A DNA stretch of 64,000 bases, from contig NC_022792.1 in NCBI RefSeq assembly GCF_000504085.1, positions 1,826,001-1,890,000 on the forward strand, read 5' to 3'. A program made the translations under genes and the position numbers. This document shows, piece after piece, positions 6,788-17,885 of this stretch (its first letter is position 1; each line of letters begins with the position of its first letter). The notes under the pieces are model-generated. The model worked only from the letters and a program-made list of their open reading frames with translations, did not search any database and was not told where the DNA came from. Source of the stretch: Pseudothermotoga elfii DSM 9442 = NBRC 107921. Lineage in GTDB: Bacteria > Thermotogota > Thermotogae > Thermotogales > DSM-5069.

Positions 6788-7729
6788 TTATAACAGGGTA
6801 GCTATCATAAGAGCCTTTATTGTGTGTTTTCTGTTTTCTGCTTCATCCCACACCCGGCTCTGCTTACCTTCTATAACATCAAAAGTAACCTCCTGGCCTT
6901 TTACAGCTGGCAGGCAGTGCAAAAATATTGTATCTTTTTTACCTGTTTTTCTCATCAATACTTCATTGACCTGATAAGGCCTCAGCAATCTCTCGCGTTC
7001 CTGCTGCTTGCTTTCTTCTCCCATTGATGCCCAAACATCTGTGTATATAACATCAGCACCATCAACGGCTTTCTCAGGATCATCTATCACTTCAATCTTT
7101 GAATCTGTTTCTTTCGCAATAGTAAGACATGTTTGCATGAGGTTTTCATCGGGTCTCAGCTCTGCGGGAGAACATACTACGTAATGCATCCCCATCTTTG
7201 CACAGCCAATCATCAGAGAATTTGCCATATTATTTCTTCCATCTCCCATAAAAACGAGCTTGATACCCTTCAATTTGCCAAAAACTTCCTGGGTAGTCAT
7301 GAGATCAGCAAGAACTTGAGTAGGATGATAAACATCTGTTAAACCGTTATAAACCGGAACACCGGAATATTTTGCAAGTGTTTCAACTGTTTCCTGTTTG
7401 TATCCTCTAAACATTATTGCATCGACCATTCTACCAAGAACTCTTGCTGTATCCTCAATAGATTCCTTTGCACCAAGCTGTATATCTTGAATTGACAGAA
7501 AAATCGGATGTCCTCCCTCTTCGGCAAAAGCGGTTTCAAAAGCCATTCTTGTTCTGGTTGAGCGTTTTTCAAATATCATTGCGAGAGTTTTTCCAGCGAA
7601 TCTTTTATGAACTATCCTTGCCCTGCTTTCACGTTTAACCTGAGCTGACAGATCAAGTAAAAAACTAATTTCCTCAGGCGTATACTCGAGTAACGTCAAT
7701 AAAGATCTTCCTGTCAAATTAATCGCCAT
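6788..7729 (-). CDS. argF: Ornithine carbamoyltransferase
   Basis: Transfers the carbamoyl group of carbamoyl phosphate to ornithine, giving citrulline (arginine biosynthesis, cytoplasm). 313 aa, the normal length. The carbamoyl-phosphate motif STRTR (around residue 56), the HPTQ segment, DVWASMGEE and the ornithine-site HCLPA are all intact. Start ATG 7729 follows GGAGGG. It is the last gene of a leftward run after a nitroreductase; no other arginine genes are nearby. Identification is firm. Confidence 0.96.
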   Translation of the reverse strand: MAINLTGRSLLTLLEYTPEEISFLLDLSAQVKRESRARIVHKRFAGKTLAMIFEKRSTRTRMAFETAFAEEGGHPIFLSIQDIQLGAKESIEDTARVLGRMVDAIMFRGYKQETVETLAKYSGVPVYNGLTDVYHPTQVLADLMTTQEVFGKLKGIKLVFMGDGRNNMANSLMIGCAKMGMHYVVCSPAELRPDENLMQTCLTIAKETDSKIEVIDDPEKAVDGADVIYTDVWASMGEESKQQERERLLRPYQVNEVLMRKTGKKDTIFLHCLPAVKGQEVTFDVIEGKQSRVWDEAENRKHTIKALMIATLL

Positions 7730-7745
7730 TCACTCGACCCTCCTT

Positions 7746-8264
7746 TTATTCATGAAAGATGGCTATTTCCTCTAATGATTTTCTACCACGGTCTTTTCTT
7801 GGTTCACCGGCATACCCTATGGGTATCATGGCAACACACCTCTGGTTAGCTGAAAGTTTTAGAATCTCCCCTACTTTTTGTTCGTTAAATGCGCCAACCC
7901 AGCAGGTATCCAGCCCAAAGCCTCTTGCAATGAGAAGTATATAAGTTGCCAGTGCGGCCGTATCTTGAATGCAGTACAGAGACCTACCTCTTTCTCCATA
8001 TTTTGAAGCACTTTCGTCAGGAACGGCGATTACGCATATTACCCATGGAGCTTCCAAAAGCAAAGTTTGCCCACCTGCTGCTTCTGAAAGTTGCTTTCTA
8101 ATAGCTGGATTTTGAACCACATGTAATCTCCACGGTTGTCTATTTCCTGCACTCGGCGCATTGAGAGATAGACGTAATATCTGCATAATTGTTTCCTTTG
8201 GTATACTTTTTGGCTCATAATGCCTGATGCTTCTCCTTGATTTGATAGCTTCAAACAAATCCAA
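7746..8264 (-). CDS. Nitroreductase-family FMN protein
   Basis: About 172 aa of the nitroreductase/SagB fold, a flavin-dependent NAD(P)H oxidoreductase whose natural substrate is unknown. FMN-binding features are visible: SRRSIRHYEPK at the N-terminus, NAPSAGNRQPWRLHVV in the middle and GLDTCWVG near the C-terminus, with PIGYAGEP at the end. TTG 8264 is chosen, since AAGGGGGTG sits 6 bases before it; the earlier GTG 8273 is part of this site. Between purA and argF in the same direction. Confidence 0.85.
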   Translation of the reverse strand: MDLFEAIKSRRSIRHYEPKSIPKETIMQILRLSLNAPSAGNRQPWRLHVVQNPAIRKQLSEAAGGQTLLLEAPWVICVIAVPDESASKYGERGRSLYCIQDTAALATYILLIARGFGLDTCWVGAFNEQKVGEILKLSANQRCVAMIPIGYAGEPRKDRGRKSLEEIAIFHE

Positions 8265-8277
8265 ATTTTTCACCCCC

Positions 8278-9483
8278 TTAAAGCTCTGTTATTTCTTCAA
8301 TTTTCGGTCCAGTTGAAATATAAGCAAATTTCAAACCAAGCTCTCTTTCTATCTTATAGATAAAATCGTCGAATTCTTTTGAATGCAGAGATTTCCATCC
8401 TTTTATCTCTTCATAAACAGGCTCTATCTCCGTCAGATGCGCTGTATTGTTAATCTGTGTATAAAATTTGCCTCCTATCTTATAACCCATACAAATGGGA
8501 ATTTTTTCGAACCCTGAAAGTATATCTGCTTTTGTCATAATCAGTGCATTGCACGCACTTGTTTCAATTGCATATTTTATCAGAACAAGATCAAGCCAGC
8601 CGCACCTTCTTGGCCTTCTTGTTGTCGCGCCATACTCAGAACCAAGTCTTCTGAGGTTTTCTCCAACCTCGTCTTTAAGCTCAGTAGGAAAGGGCCCTTC
8701 GCCAACACGAGTTGTGTAAGCCTTCATCACCCCAAATATTTTGTCTACCTGCACCGGATAGCCAAACCCTGGTTGAATGCCTGTGGTTGAGCAATTTGTT
8801 GAAGTTACATACGGGTAAGTCCCCATATCAACATCAAGCAAAACGCCCTGAGTACCTTCAAATAACAGATCTTTCTCCTTCAAAACTCTGACAGCTTCTG
8901 AACTATCAATCAAAAGATCTCTAATTTTGTTGTATTTTTCAATTAAATTATCGAGAATCATTTTCACATCAAACTTAATACTCCAAGTCCTCGAAATTTC
9001 ATTCAAAAAACTTTCTGCCCTTGCTGGTGTTTCAAAGTCTTCCAATCTCAATCCACATCTCATGGCACGGTTGGCATAAGAAATTCCTATTCCCCTTCGA
9101 GTAGTGCCAATTTGATTTGCACGCGAACTGTCAATTTTTTCGTCCAGATCTCTGTAAATTGGAATCACAACATGAGCTTGTTTTGATATCCTAAGTAGAG
9201 ACCTTGACTCAGGTATTAAATTGTTAATTTGATCAATCTCTTCGAGAAGAACATCTAAATCAACAACAACTCCCGGGCCAATGTACATCATTTTCTGTTT
9301 TTTTATATCGGCAGATGGGAGTAAATGATGAACCATCTTGAAATTGCCGTAATCTACTGTGTGACCCGCATTGCTCCCTCCTGAATATCTCACAACGCAA
9401 TCATATCTTCTCGATAGATACGTAACAACCTTTCCTTTCCCTTCATCGCCCCATTGGAGCCCTATAACAGCTGCTTTCAACAA
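8278..9483 (-). CDS. purA: Adenylosuccinate synthetase
   Basis: Joins IMP and aspartate using GTP to form adenylosuccinate (AMP branch of purine synthesis). About 401 aa, a short form compared with about 430 in E. coli. Clear motifs are the P-loop-like QWGDEGKGK near the N-terminus, SGGSNAGHTV, GTTRRGIGISYANRAMR, FEGTQGVLLDVDMGTYPYVTS and RPRRCGWLDLV. TTG 9483 is 7 bases after GGAG; GTG 9489 overlaps the purB stop and is too close to that site. It follows purB without a gap, so both AMP-branch enzymes are cotranscribed. Confidence 0.96.
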   Translation of the reverse strand: MLKAAVIGLQWGDEGKGKVVTYLSRRYDCVVRYSGGSNAGHTVDYGNFKMVHHLLPSADIKKQKMMYIGPGVVVDLDVLLEEIDQINNLIPESRSLLRISKQAHVVIPIYRDLDEKIDSSRANQIGTTRRGIGISYANRAMRCGLRLEDFETPARAESFLNEISRTWSIKFDVKMILDNLIEKYNKIRDLLIDSSEAVRVLKEKDLLFEGTQGVLLDVDMGTYPYVTSTNCSTTGIQPGFGYPVQVDKIFGVMKAYTTRVGEGPFPTELKDEVGENLRRLGSEYGATTRRPRRCGWLDLVLIKYAIETSACNALIMTKADILSGFEKIPICMGYKIGGKFYTQINNTAHLTEIEPVYEEIKGWKSLHSKEFDDFIYKIERELGLKFAYISTGPKIEEITEL

Positions 9484-9485
9484 AA

Positions 9486-10772
9486 TCACTCTCCTTTAAA
9501 TCTTTTATAGATCTCATCAACGTGTTTGATATAGTACTGTGAATCAAAAATATTTTCTATTTCTTCTTTGCTCAGAACAGTTATATTTTTCAAAGAAAGA
9601 TCCTTCAGACTTTCACCGGTTTGCCAGCACCTTAGAGACAGATTTTGAACCAGATCGTATGCCTCGTTACGAGACATACCTTTTTTTATCAGTTCGAGCA
9701 TTAACCTCTGAGAATAGATAAGACCACGAGTTAAATTCAAATTTTTCAGCATATTTTCTTCATACACAACCAAACCTTTTAAAAGATAATCAGTTTTTAC
9801 CAGCATATAATGCAAAGTTTGAGTGGCATCTGGAAAGATATACCTTTCCGCCGAAGAATGAGAAATATCCCTCTCATGCCAGAGGACATTATTTTCAAGA
9901 GCAGTGTAAACGAAAGATCGCATAATTCTCGACAAACCACAGAGCCTTTCACATAAAATAGGGTTTTTCTTGTGAGGCATAGCACTCGATCCTTTCTGCC
10001 CACTTTTGAAAGGCTCCTGAGCTTCAAGTACTTCGGTTTTTTGAAGATGCCTTATTTCTGTGGCTATTCTCTCTATTGCGCTGGCTACAAGAGCTAATAC
10101 TGTGATGAAGAAAGCATGATGATCTCTGTTTACAATCTGACTTGATACAGGAGATGGTTTTAAATTTAGTTTCCGTAAAGCAAGTTCTTCTACTTCTGGT
10201 GGGACATTTGCGTAGTTTCCGACAGCTCCGCTTATTTTGCCAAACGCAATCTGTTCTCTGGCGAAAAGTAATCTCTCATAGTTTCTTTTCATTTCCGAAT
10301 ACCAGTTGAGAATTTTTAAACCAAAAGTTGTTGGCTCCGCATGAATTCCATGTGTTCTACCTATGGTTAAAGTGTATTTATAAGTTATGGATAAATCCCA
10401 CAACGTTTTCAAAAGTTTTTTCATCTGATCAAGAAGGATGTTGCAACTTTCCACAAGTGCTACAGACAAAGCTGTGTCAATCACGTCCGAAGAGGTTAAA
10501 CCATAATGGAAGAAACGAGCTTCTTTACCCATACGACTGGTTGCCATCTTAACAAAAGCTATAACCTCATGGTCAGTTTGCTCTTCGTATTCTTTAAAAA
10601 GATTCAAATCTATCAGTGCATTTTTCTCTGCTGAACCTGAGATTCCTGCTGGAATCATCCCAAGCTCTTCATAAGCACTCATAACCGCAAGTTCAACTTC
10701 GAGCCATCTTTTAAGAGTCCTCTCCTGATTCCATATCTCTTTCATTGGAGAGAGGGCATATCTTTCCACCAC
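9486..10772 (-). CDS. purB: Adenylosuccinate lyase
   Basis: Releases fumarate from adenylosuccinate and from SAICAR, two steps of purine synthesis. 428 aa. Fumarase-superfamily signatures are present: YGLTSSDVIDTA, GRTHGIHAEPTTFG and the flexible signature loop GSSAMPHKKNPI. GTG 10772 is chosen because AGGAGG stands 7 bases upstream. This start lies inside the preceding membrane-protein gene (about 60 bases of overlap), so translation of the two is probably coupled. Directly upstream of purA. Confidence 0.95.
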   Translation of the reverse strand: MVERYALSPMKEIWNQERTLKRWLEVELAVMSAYEELGMIPAGISGSAEKNALIDLNLFKEYEEQTDHEVIAFVKMATSRMGKEARFFHYGLTSSDVIDTALSVALVESCNILLDQMKKLLKTLWDLSITYKYTLTIGRTHGIHAEPTTFGLKILNWYSEMKRNYERLLFAREQIAFGKISGAVGNYANVPPEVEELALRKLNLKPSPVSSQIVNRDHHAFFITVLALVASAIERIATEIRHLQKTEVLEAQEPFKSGQKGSSAMPHKKNPILCERLCGLSRIMRSFVYTALENNVLWHERDISHSSAERYIFPDATQTLHYMLVKTDYLLKGLVVYEENMLKNLNLTRGLIYSQRLMLELIKKGMSRNEAYDLVQNLSLRCWQTGESLKDLSLKNITVLSKEEIENIFDSQYYIKHVDEIYKRFKGE

Positions 10773-11211
10773 AGGCTTTCCTCCTCTCAAACAGATCACG
10801 CACACCTATCAGTAAAACCGCCAGAAATACTATCCATACATTATTGGAAAGTTTATCTTTCGCAAGCTGAACTAACCCGAATCCTGTGAGTCCCCAGAAA
10901 CCTGCCCATACAAAATACCAGATTTTTGAGAGAAAAAACAGATCATATAAAATACTCAAAGCAAGCGAAAGGTAAAATGGCATGATTGAAACAGCAGGTG
11001 ACCCTCTCAATTTTGGTAGCATTATTGCAGCAATAGTGAGTATAAGCGTTATTGTATGTAAAATATCCGCTTTTCTTGTTTTCTTAAAGACAAAGTAAAT
11101 AGATGTCGGTATCAAAAAAGCCGCAGAGAGAACAATCTGCCATTCCTCAAATTTCAGTACAAATTGAAAAATAATAGCGGCTACAGAAAAAAGAATCTTT
11201 GCCACGAGCAT
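10711..11211 (-). CDS. Small integral membrane protein, unknown function
   Basis: About 166 aa with five hydrophobic segments, for example ILFSVAAIIFQFVL, IVLSAAFLIPTSIYFVF, ITLILTIAAIMLP and WIVFLAVLLIGV, and a charged cytoplasmic tail with Cys residues (KACGGKICPLS). No family recognised. Start is ATG 11211, overlapping the argS stop (ATGTGATG). The last about 60 bases overlap the purB start in another frame, so the charged tail is encoded over the purB ribosome binding site. The hydrophobic pattern argues that it is a real gene. Confidence 0.6.
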   Translation of the reverse strand: MLVAKILFSVAAIIFQFVLKFEEWQIVLSAAFLIPTSIYFVFKKTRKADILHTITLILTIAAIMLPKLRGSPAVSIMPFYLSLALSILYDLFFLSKIWYFVWAGFWGLTGFGLVQLAKDKLSNNVWIVFLAVLLIGVRDLFERRKACGGKICPLSNERDMESGEDS

Positions 11212-12845
11212 CACATCTTTTCTGGAGCATTTACACCAAGCAATGACAAACCTTTTTTCAAAACCAATTTTGCTGCATAAGAAAGATTCAAGCGAGCATT
11301 CGATAATTTCATATTTTTCGGATCAACAATAAGACATTTTGTATAAAAACTATGAAAGTCATACGCGAGTTGTTCAAGGTACTGGGTGAGTTTATTTGGT
11401 GAAAGGGTTCGTGCTGCATCTTTTAAGGCATCCTCAAAACCATCAATTCTGAGAATCAAATCTGTTTCTACTTTGTCATTCAATAAATCAAGGTCTTTAC
11501 CTTTTTCGAAAGAAACAGATTTTGCTTTTGCCTGCTCAAAAAGACTACATATTCTTGCATGAGCATACTGGACATAATAAACTGGATTATCTGAAGACTG
11601 CTGTTTTGCAAGGTTCAAATCAAACACCATATGTGTGTTTGGATCTATCATCGCAAAAAAGTATCTTGTAGCATCTGCCCCAGCCTCTTCTACAAGCTCT
11701 TTGAGGGTAACGAAATTTCCAGATCTCGTTGACATCCTGACAATTTCATCACCTCGTTTGAGAGTCACAAACTGATGCAAAATCACATTTAAAAATCCAT
11801 CCTCGACACCAAGTGCCTTCATAGCTGCTTTCATTCTTGGAACGTGACCGTGATGATCGCTTCCCCATATATCGTAAACTTTCGAAAATCCTCTTTTGTA
11901 TTTCTTGTAATGATATGCTATATCAGTCAGAAAATATGTGAAAGTTCCATCTTTTCTTATCAAAACTTTGTCTTCTTCATCCACAAATTCTGAAACCTTG
12001 AACCATAACGCACCATCTTTACGATAAACATAACTGTTTTTTTCCAGAATTTCCAGAACTTCGTCAACTGTGCCATCATCAATTAACGATTTCTCAGAAA
12101 AATAAATATCAAACGAGCAATTAAGCAACCTCAGATCAGATTTCATATCTGCCAGTATGCTATCAACAGCGTATTTCTGAAAGAAACCTTCAATTTCATT
12201 ATTCCATTTCATTTTGAACTTCTCTTCAACTTCTTCTACAAGCTTTTTTGCTATTTCTATCAGATATTCGCCGTGGTAACCGTCCTCAGGAATATCAATT
12301 TCTTCCACTCCAAGAACCTGGTTATATCTAACCCACAAAGATTTTGCTAATAATCTGATCTGCCTGCCAGCATCGTTTATATACATTTCCCGGATTACAT
12401 CATACCCAAGCGCTTTAAAAACATTTGAAAGTATATCTCCAATAACAATTTGCCTGCCATGCCCAACGGTAAATGGGCCAGTTGGATTCGCGCTACCATA
12501 TTCAAACTGGATCTTCTCCTGCCCTGATTTTTCTACAGGATAATCATCTTTTTCTACTATTGTTTCAATTATCTTTATCAATGTTGATTTTCTCATAACG
12601 AAATTTAAAAAACCCGGCTTTGCAACCTGTACAGATTCAAACAATTCACTTTGTTTTAGAATATCCTTCAGAGATTCAGCAAGCTGCATGGGCGGTTTTT
12701 TAGCATATCGGGAACCAACCAGAGCGGCATTTGTCGCAAAATCTCCAAAATTTTCAGGAGCCACATCAACTTCAAAGGAATAAAGCCGCCCAACTACTTT
12801 CTCAATTGCACCCAAAAGTTCCTTCTTTATCGCTTCTTTAAGCAA
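11211..12845 (-). CDS. argS: Arginyl-tRNA synthetase
   Basis: Class I aminoacyl-tRNA synthetase charging tRNA-Arg. 544 aa. Shows the N-terminal additional domain ([10 protein letters not shown]), the catalytic domain with the HIGH-like signature ([14 protein letters not shown]), [23 protein letters not shown] and the C-terminal anticodon-binding helical domain ([15 protein letters not shown]). TTG 12845 is chosen since GAGGTG lies 6 bases upstream; a longer frame to 12872 would overlap the preceding gene. Spaced 10 bases from the phosphoesterase gene, so probably one operon. Confidence 0.96.
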   Translation of the reverse strand: MLKEAIKKELLGAIEKVVGRLYSFEVDVAPENFGDFATNAALVGSRYAKKPPMQLAESLKDILKQSELFESVQVAKPGFLNFVMRKSTLIKIIETIVEKDDYPVEKSGQEKIQFEYGSANPTGPFTVGHGRQIVIGDILSNVFKALGYDVIREMYINDAGRQIRLLAKSLWVRYNQVLGVEEIDIPEDGYHGEYLIEIAKKLVEEVEEKFKMKWNNEIEGFFQKYAVDSILADMKSDLRLLNCSFDIYFSEKSLIDDGTVDEVLEILEKNSYVYRKDGALWFKVSEFVDEEDKVLIRKDGTFTYFLTDIAYHYKKYKRGFSKVYDIWGSDHHGHVPRMKAAMKALGVEDGFLNVILHQFVTLKRGDEIVRMSTRSGNFVTLKELVEEAGADATRYFFAMIDPNTHMVFDLNLAKQQSSDNPVYYVQYAHARICSLFEQAKAKSVSFEKGKDLDLLNDKVETDLILRIDGFEDALKDAARTLSPNKLTQYLEQLAYDFHSFYTKCLIVDPKNMKLSNARLNLSYAAKLVLKKGLSLLGVNAPEKM

Positions 12846-12855
12846 AAAGATCACC

Positions 12856-14049
12856 TCACAATGTTTTGTCACGATTCATTTTATTAGTGACGCTTGTTAT
12901 TATCTCAATATCACCATCAGAATCGCCAACAATGATTGCATAAAACAATTCAGCTTTTCTTTGAAAACCGTATTTTCTCTTGCCGTTGACTTTCTCTACA
13001 ACAGGCCTCCACGAACCACAGTTTATATAAAATTTGTTCTGCCCATCATGAGGAACTATTCTCAAGCAATTATGATGGATATGTCCAAACACAACGCCAT
13101 TTAGCTCACCTATTTGAATCTCTTTATCACAATAACCGAGCAAATCCTGCCTGGTTAGTTTCTTTTTACCCCTGAGCATGTTTTTGGCAGTTTTATAAAG
13201 ATAGTCAGTTTTTCTTAAATTTCTGAGTGTCATAGTTGATCTAACCAGAAAAGAACCAAGGCTCATTCCGCCCATTTTGTTGAGAAATATTTTTGAAAAA
13301 CAGTGCATGATCGGAAAATTTTTTTTCATCCAGAAACGAGCTTCGGCAGTTCTCATCATTTGCAAAAATGTGCTAACCCACAGCTCAAGTATATCCACAC
13401 CCAGATCATAAACCTCAACAGCTCTATCGAACCAATGAAAGACATCAAGAATTGGTCGCACATTGTCGTAATCCCTTGTTATCTCTGCAGGTACAAGCGA
13501 TCGCACATGCTCGTCGAAATGAAACATCATATATCTTGAAATATAATCTCCGAGTGGCGGCACAAGCATTTGATTTTTTTTATCATAGCCGAATTTGTTT
13601 ATAATATCAAATTGATTACCGTGTATTGCCAGTATTTTCGTATCCTGATCATAATAAAACGGTACTATTTCCACATCTAATAACTCGCAAAGCCTTTCTT
13701 GAATTGCTTTGTTGGATAGCAGATAATAGTCATGGTTGCCAACAACATAGTGAATTTTGTGATTTTTTGAGAAATCTCTGAAAGCTTTAAAAACTACAGG
13801 ATGCCTTTTTGCTATGTCATCTATAACAGATTCATCGAGTTTTTCTCCAAGTTCCTCAAATGAAATCAACCCCAAACTTTTCACAGCATGGCTTTCAAGT
13901 ATTTCTATTCCATCTCCCACAAGAATAATTTCTGCATCTGAGTGCTGAGAGAAATCGTATATCAAATTTGCAAGTTCAGCATCGAATTCAAAATCGTCTT
14001 TTGCCGACCCATCTCCTATATGTAGATCACTCAAAAAAAGTCTCTTCAC
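12856..14049 (-). CDS. Calcineurin-like metallophosphoesterase
   Basis: 397 aa. All motifs of the two-metal phosphoesterase fold are intact: DLHIGDGS at the very N-terminus, VGDGIEI (around 43), VGNHDYYL (around 103), AIHGNQFD and GHIHH near residue 317. The family includes UDP-2,3-diacylglucosamine hydrolase, to which the DLHxGD/GDxxE/GNHDY pattern is similar, and many enzymes with unknown substrates. It is larger than LpxH (about 240 aa) because of a helical insertion between about residues 170 and 300. GTG 14049 start follows GAGG. First gene of the argS run; substrate unknown. Confidence 0.85.
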   Translation of the reverse strand: MKRLFLSDLHIGDGSAKDDFEFDAELANLIYDFSQHSDAEIILVGDGIEILESHAVKSLGLISFEELGEKLDESVIDDIAKRHPVVFKAFRDFSKNHKIHYVVGNHDYYLLSNKAIQERLCELLDVEIVPFYYDQDTKILAIHGNQFDIINKFGYDKKNQMLVPPLGDYISRYMMFHFDEHVRSLVPAEITRDYDNVRPILDVFHWFDRAVEVYDLGVDILELWVSTFLQMMRTAEARFWMKKNFPIMHCFSKIFLNKMGGMSLGSFLVRSTMTLRNLRKTDYLYKTAKNMLRGKKKLTRQDLLGYCDKEIQIGELNGVVFGHIHHNCLRIVPHDGQNKFYINCGSWRPVVEKVNGKRKYGFQRKAELFYAIIVGDSDGDIEIITSVTNKMNRDKTL

Positions 14050-14202
14050 AGATCCTCTTCCTTCACTTTTTCATATTTTTGAACGATATAATTATTCAGA
14101 AATTCATTTCCAAGTTGAGATTATACACCGTTAGTATATTGCATAAATTCATTTTGAAGACAAAGCCAAGCGAAAGAAAAATCTTTTTAACGGAGGGCTT
14201 TT

Positions 14203-15809
14203 ATGGAAAATTCAAAAAGTCTTACGAAATATCTGTTCAGATATTTTTGGGTACTGGCAGTTGTCTTTGCAATCTCTTTGAGTATTTCCAATATCATATT
14301 CGATGAATATTATAAATCTAAAATCGTGAAGAATTTTTGCTTATCGGTTTATAACACAACCATGGAATCACTGGATCAGTGGAGTGAATTATTTGAAGAA
14401 CTGTATTTTTTAACCAGAGACGAACTCAGTCAGATTCTTGATGAAATGTATTCATTTCTCGAGAAATCAAGCCCAACCGACCAGGAAATTTCCCAGAAAT
14501 TGCATTCTTTATTGAAAAACAGAAAAGATAAAGTCAACTGGTATATAATCAATCAATCTGGTATCATTGAAAGAACAGATTACGCTACCGATCTTGGCAT
14601 TGACATATCGGAAAAAAAGGATTACTAGAAGGTCATTTCTGGGCTGAAACCATCAGAAAAACACTTTGACCCATTAACTTTTGAGATCAAAACAAACAAT
14701 CCAAGGTTATTTACCTATATAAAGCTTCCAAATGAATATTTATTTGAAATAGGCATCACAATTGAGAAAAAACCATTTGAAAAACTTTTAGAGAACATTG
14801 AATTTCGGAAAAAACAGGTTTTATTTCTGAAAGAAATCTCTATTTTCAATACAAGCCTTGCTCCTATTTCAATTTAACAAGCACAGACAAAAAGTTATTT
14901 AATGAAATTGATTCACAATCTTTCGTCATATATAACGCTGGAAAATGGCTACACAATATCTACAGCAAGTGGCATCCCGGAAATTTGCCTTTTGATTTTT
15001 ATCTAAAAATCCAGATAGATCTTTCTATTTTTGGGAAACTCAAAAATCTCATATTCTGGACATTCAACCTGATTATCTTGCTTCTCTCGACAGTGTCTAT
15101 TTTGTCCACCTATGCCCTAAGCAGAGGAATTCAAAAGTCGTTGAAAATCCTTTTTGATCACGTTAAGCACAATTCAAAAATTTCCAAAAAAACCGGGGTA
15201 ATAGAAATAGATCAATTAATCGACAGATATGATAGCCTTATCAAACAGCTCAACGAACAATTGGAAGAAAAAGAAAAGTTTACAGGACTATTGTCAAAAG
15301 AAATTTCACAGAAAAACAAACTCCAAAAGAGATTGGAAAAACTTGCATTGACAGACGAACTAACCGGTGTTTATAATAGATACGCCGCACTGAAGATACT
15401 TTCTGCTTATCTGAAAACAAATCGCTTCAAGATAACAATTTGCTATTTTGATATTGATCATTTTAAGCTGATCAATGATTCTATAGGCCATAGTGCTGGA
15501 GATAATCTGCTGAAATTTGTTGTTGAAGTGGTAAAAAGATGTGTAAGAAAATCAGATAAGATTGCCAGAATCGGCGGCGATGAATTTTTAATAGTTTTTC
15601 CAAATTCTTCTGAAAAAGAAGTTAAGTTTATTATGGAAAGAGTGAATAGCAGTCTAAACAACGAAAAACCCGATGAATTCAAGTCGTTTGAAATTTCTAT
15701 AAGTTATGGATTAATAGAGTTAGAACCGAATTCATCCTTAGACATAGATGATATTTTGAAGATCGCAGATAAAAGAATGTATCAGAACAAGAGATCAAAG
15801 AAAAAGTAG
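14203..15809 (+). pseudogene. Membrane sensor diguanylate cyclase (GGDEF), broken by a stop and a frameshift
   Basis: Intact parts make one gene: start ATG 14203 after GGAGGG; TM helix (about residues 13-33); an extracytoplasmic sensor region; a second TM helix (ILLLSTVSILSTYAL, about 15090); a short coiled coil; and a full GGDEF domain with LTDELTGVYNR and RIGGDEF at about 15570-15590. Two lesions interrupt it. An in-frame TAG at 14626-14628 is followed by open coding sequence in the same frame (KVISGLKPSEKHFD). Then a one-base loss in an A-run at 14809-14814 moves the frame, after which translation continues through NLYFQYKPCSYFNL into the C-terminal part. Both hits are in the sensor domain. 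The 3' part could be made alone from TTG 14985. Sequencing error cannot be excluded for the A-run. Confidence 0.85.
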
Positions 15810-15825
15810 GGGTTGACCCCCTACT
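15796..15825 (-). terminator. Terminator of the MCP gene
   Basis: Stem GTAGGGG/CCCCTAC (15806-15824) straddles the stop codons of both convergent genes. On the minus strand it is followed by TTTTTCTTT; on the plus strand there is no T-run. Confidence 0.7.
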
Positions 15826-17830
15826 CACTTCTAAATTTTGCAAGACTTTCAACAAGAAGTTGAGACATTTCTTTCAACTGCTTGCTTGCCTCACTTACCT
15901 TCTGGGCTCCTTCTGTTTGCTGTTTAACATAATGAACCATACTCTCTATCTGTTGAGCAATTGTGGTTACTGCCTTGGTAGCATTGTCCATGGCACTTGC
16001 CATTTCCTCCGTAGCCGCGCTTTGCTCTTGAGCACTCGCCGCAGTTGACTCCACCATGCTTCCCATTGATTCAACTTCCGTAAGGATATCCTTCAATCTC
16101 TCTCCAACCACAACGGCCTGCTTGGCTGCTTCCTCGACTACTTCAGCGGTTTGATTGGTTTGATAATCAGCATCTTTTGCACTTTGCTGAATTTTTCTCA
16201 AAATATTTGCTATATTCTCGGTAGCTGATTTGCTCTGCTCAGCAAGTTTTCGTATCTCGTCTGCAACTACGGCAAAGCCTTTACCGGCTTCCCCGGCCCT
16301 TGCAGCTTCTATAGCAGCATTCAAAGCAAGAAGATTTGTCTGTTCTGCTATCGAGTTTATGGTTTCAACAATCGTGGCAATGTTTTTTGCATCTTCAGTC
16401 AAACCTCCAACGGTTTTTGTTGTTAAATCGGCTCTCTCTTTTGCCTTGTTGACAATTTCAATTATTTTTTCTATTGACTCTTCGCCTTCTTTTGCTGCAT
16501 CGGTAACTTTCTCGGCTCGTTCACTGAGTTGCTGAGTGGATTTAGAAACATTCTGGGCACTTGCAGCAACTTCTTCAACACCTGAGCTAACCTGCTGAAT
16601 TGAAGCAGAAGCATTTTGAACATTTGTGTTTATTTCCTCAGCTTGCGTGGAAAGTTTCTCTGCTATTTCACGGCTGTTCCTCGCTATCTGTTCAAGATCG
16701 GACGCATAAGTATCAACGGTTTGCGCAGATTCCTTGACAGATCTCAAAGATTCTCTCAGAGAATCGGCCATCGAATTTAATGCCTTTGCCATGTTCGCAA
16801 TCTCATCTTTTCCGTGTATCTCAAATTGGGTAATTAAATCTCCACTACCGAATTTTTCAACACTGCTCGCCAGATTTCTGATAGGTCTTGATATGGTATT
16901 TCCAACCAGAAATGAAATCAAAACAACGATTCCAACTATTACCAGCAGAACTATGATAACCACTCTCAAAAGTGTGTTTGTATGAGCCATCAAATCGGCC
17001 TCAGGTATGGTCATACCAAGAGTCCACCCCGGGCTGCCAGCAATTGGCGTGAAAAACACGAAACTCTTTGTTTTATCAGGCATTGTAATCTGGCCAAAAC
17101 CATTTTCTCCGTTCACCATCTTTTCCCCAAGCGTATCCAGATTGGTGTATCCTTCTTTCGAACTCGTAAGAACGTTGAGTTTCAACACTACGCTATCATC
17201 AGGATGAGCCAGCACAAGCCCATGCGAGTCAACTATCCATCCATAACCGACATGTCCCATTTTTATTCCAGCAGTCATCTGTGAAAGCTTTTCAAGCGGG
17301 ATAGTTGCACCAAAAACTCCGGCGACGTTTCCATAACTATCTATAACTTTATGCGCTATCACAAAAACATACCTCTTAGAAAGAGGAGATAGATGTACAT
17401 CACCCACGAATGTATATTGATCATCTTTCATCAGGTTTTTAAAAAATTCCCGATCAGATCCCTCAAGAGAAACTATACTTGCTCCATCGGTTTCCCACAT
17501 TTGCCCATTGCTATCTGTAATGAAATAAGTATCAAAAACTTCCTTCCGGTCCTTCACTTTTTCTGATAATTGTTCTGCCACCCAGTAAGCAGCTGTTGAA
17601 AGAAAATCCATCGTTCCACTCTGTGCGATTGCTTTAAGCTCAAGAGTCCTTCCATTGAGCCATTCGTTTATCATCGTTGCATTCCCTTTAACAACTTCAT
17701 TGCTTAATTCCTGGGTGAGTGGCAAAACCGTATTTCTTGTTTGTGTAAAAATAAAGATTCCTAAAATAACAAGTAATGCTATCGTGCTTGAAAGAAACCA
17801 AAATAAAATCCTCGACTTTATAGATTTCAC
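15821..17830 (-). CDS. Methyl-accepting chemotaxis protein
   Basis: 669-aa transmembrane chemoreceptor signalling to CheA/CheW. Layout: TM1 about residues 8-28; double-Cache type periplasmic sensor about 35-285 ([36 protein letters not shown]); TM2 about 295-318; HAMP ([20 protein letters not shown]); then a long coiled coil with the conserved hairpin tip ([37 protein letters not shown]). GTG 17830 is used because GGAGGG precedes it by 7 bases; the frame extends further upstream but that part overlaps the cupin gene and has no domain. Ligand unknown; dCache receptors often sense amino acids or other small organics. Convergent with the broken GGDEF gene. Confidence 0.95.
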   Translation of the reverse strand: MKSIKSRILFWFLSSTIALLVILGIFIFTQTRNTVLPLTQELSNEVVKGNATMINEWLNGRTLELKAIAQSGTMDFLSTAAYWVAEQLSEKVKDRKEVFDTYFITDSNGQMWETDGASIVSLEGSDREFFKNLMKDDQYTFVGDVHLSPLSKRYVFVIAHKVIDSYGNVAGVFGATIPLEKLSQMTAGIKMGHVGYGWIVDSHGLVLAHPDDSVVLKLNVLTSSKEGYTNLDTLGEKMVNGENGFGQITMPDKTKSFVFFTPIAGSPGWTLGMTIPEADLMAHTNTLLRVVIIVLLVIVGIVVLISFLVGNTISRPIRNLASSVEKFGSGDLITQFEIHGKDEIANMAKALNSMADSLRESLRSVKESAQTVDTYASDLEQIARNSREIAEKLSTQAEEINTNVQNASASIQQVSSGVEEVAASAQNVSKSTQQLSERAEKVTDAAKEGEESIEKIIEIVNKAKERADLTTKTVGGLTEDAKNIATIVETINSIAEQTNLLALNAAIEAARAGEAGKGFAVVADEIRKLAEQSKSATENIANILRKIQQSAKDADYQTNQTAEVVEEAAKQAVVVGERLKDILTEVESMGSMVESTAASAQEQSAATEEMASAMDNATKAVTTIAQQIESMVHYVKQQTEGAQKVSEASKQLKEMSQLLVESLAKFRSE

Positions 17831-17885
17831 CAAAAATCCCTCCCCGAGAACTCTGGCTAATTTCATTTTTTTGATTATATCACGA

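Noticed and set aside
16230-16535. Plus-strand Ala/Ser-rich ORF opposite the MCP coiled coil
   Set aside because: Mirror of the repetitive Ala/Glu-rich signalling domain; no start signals.
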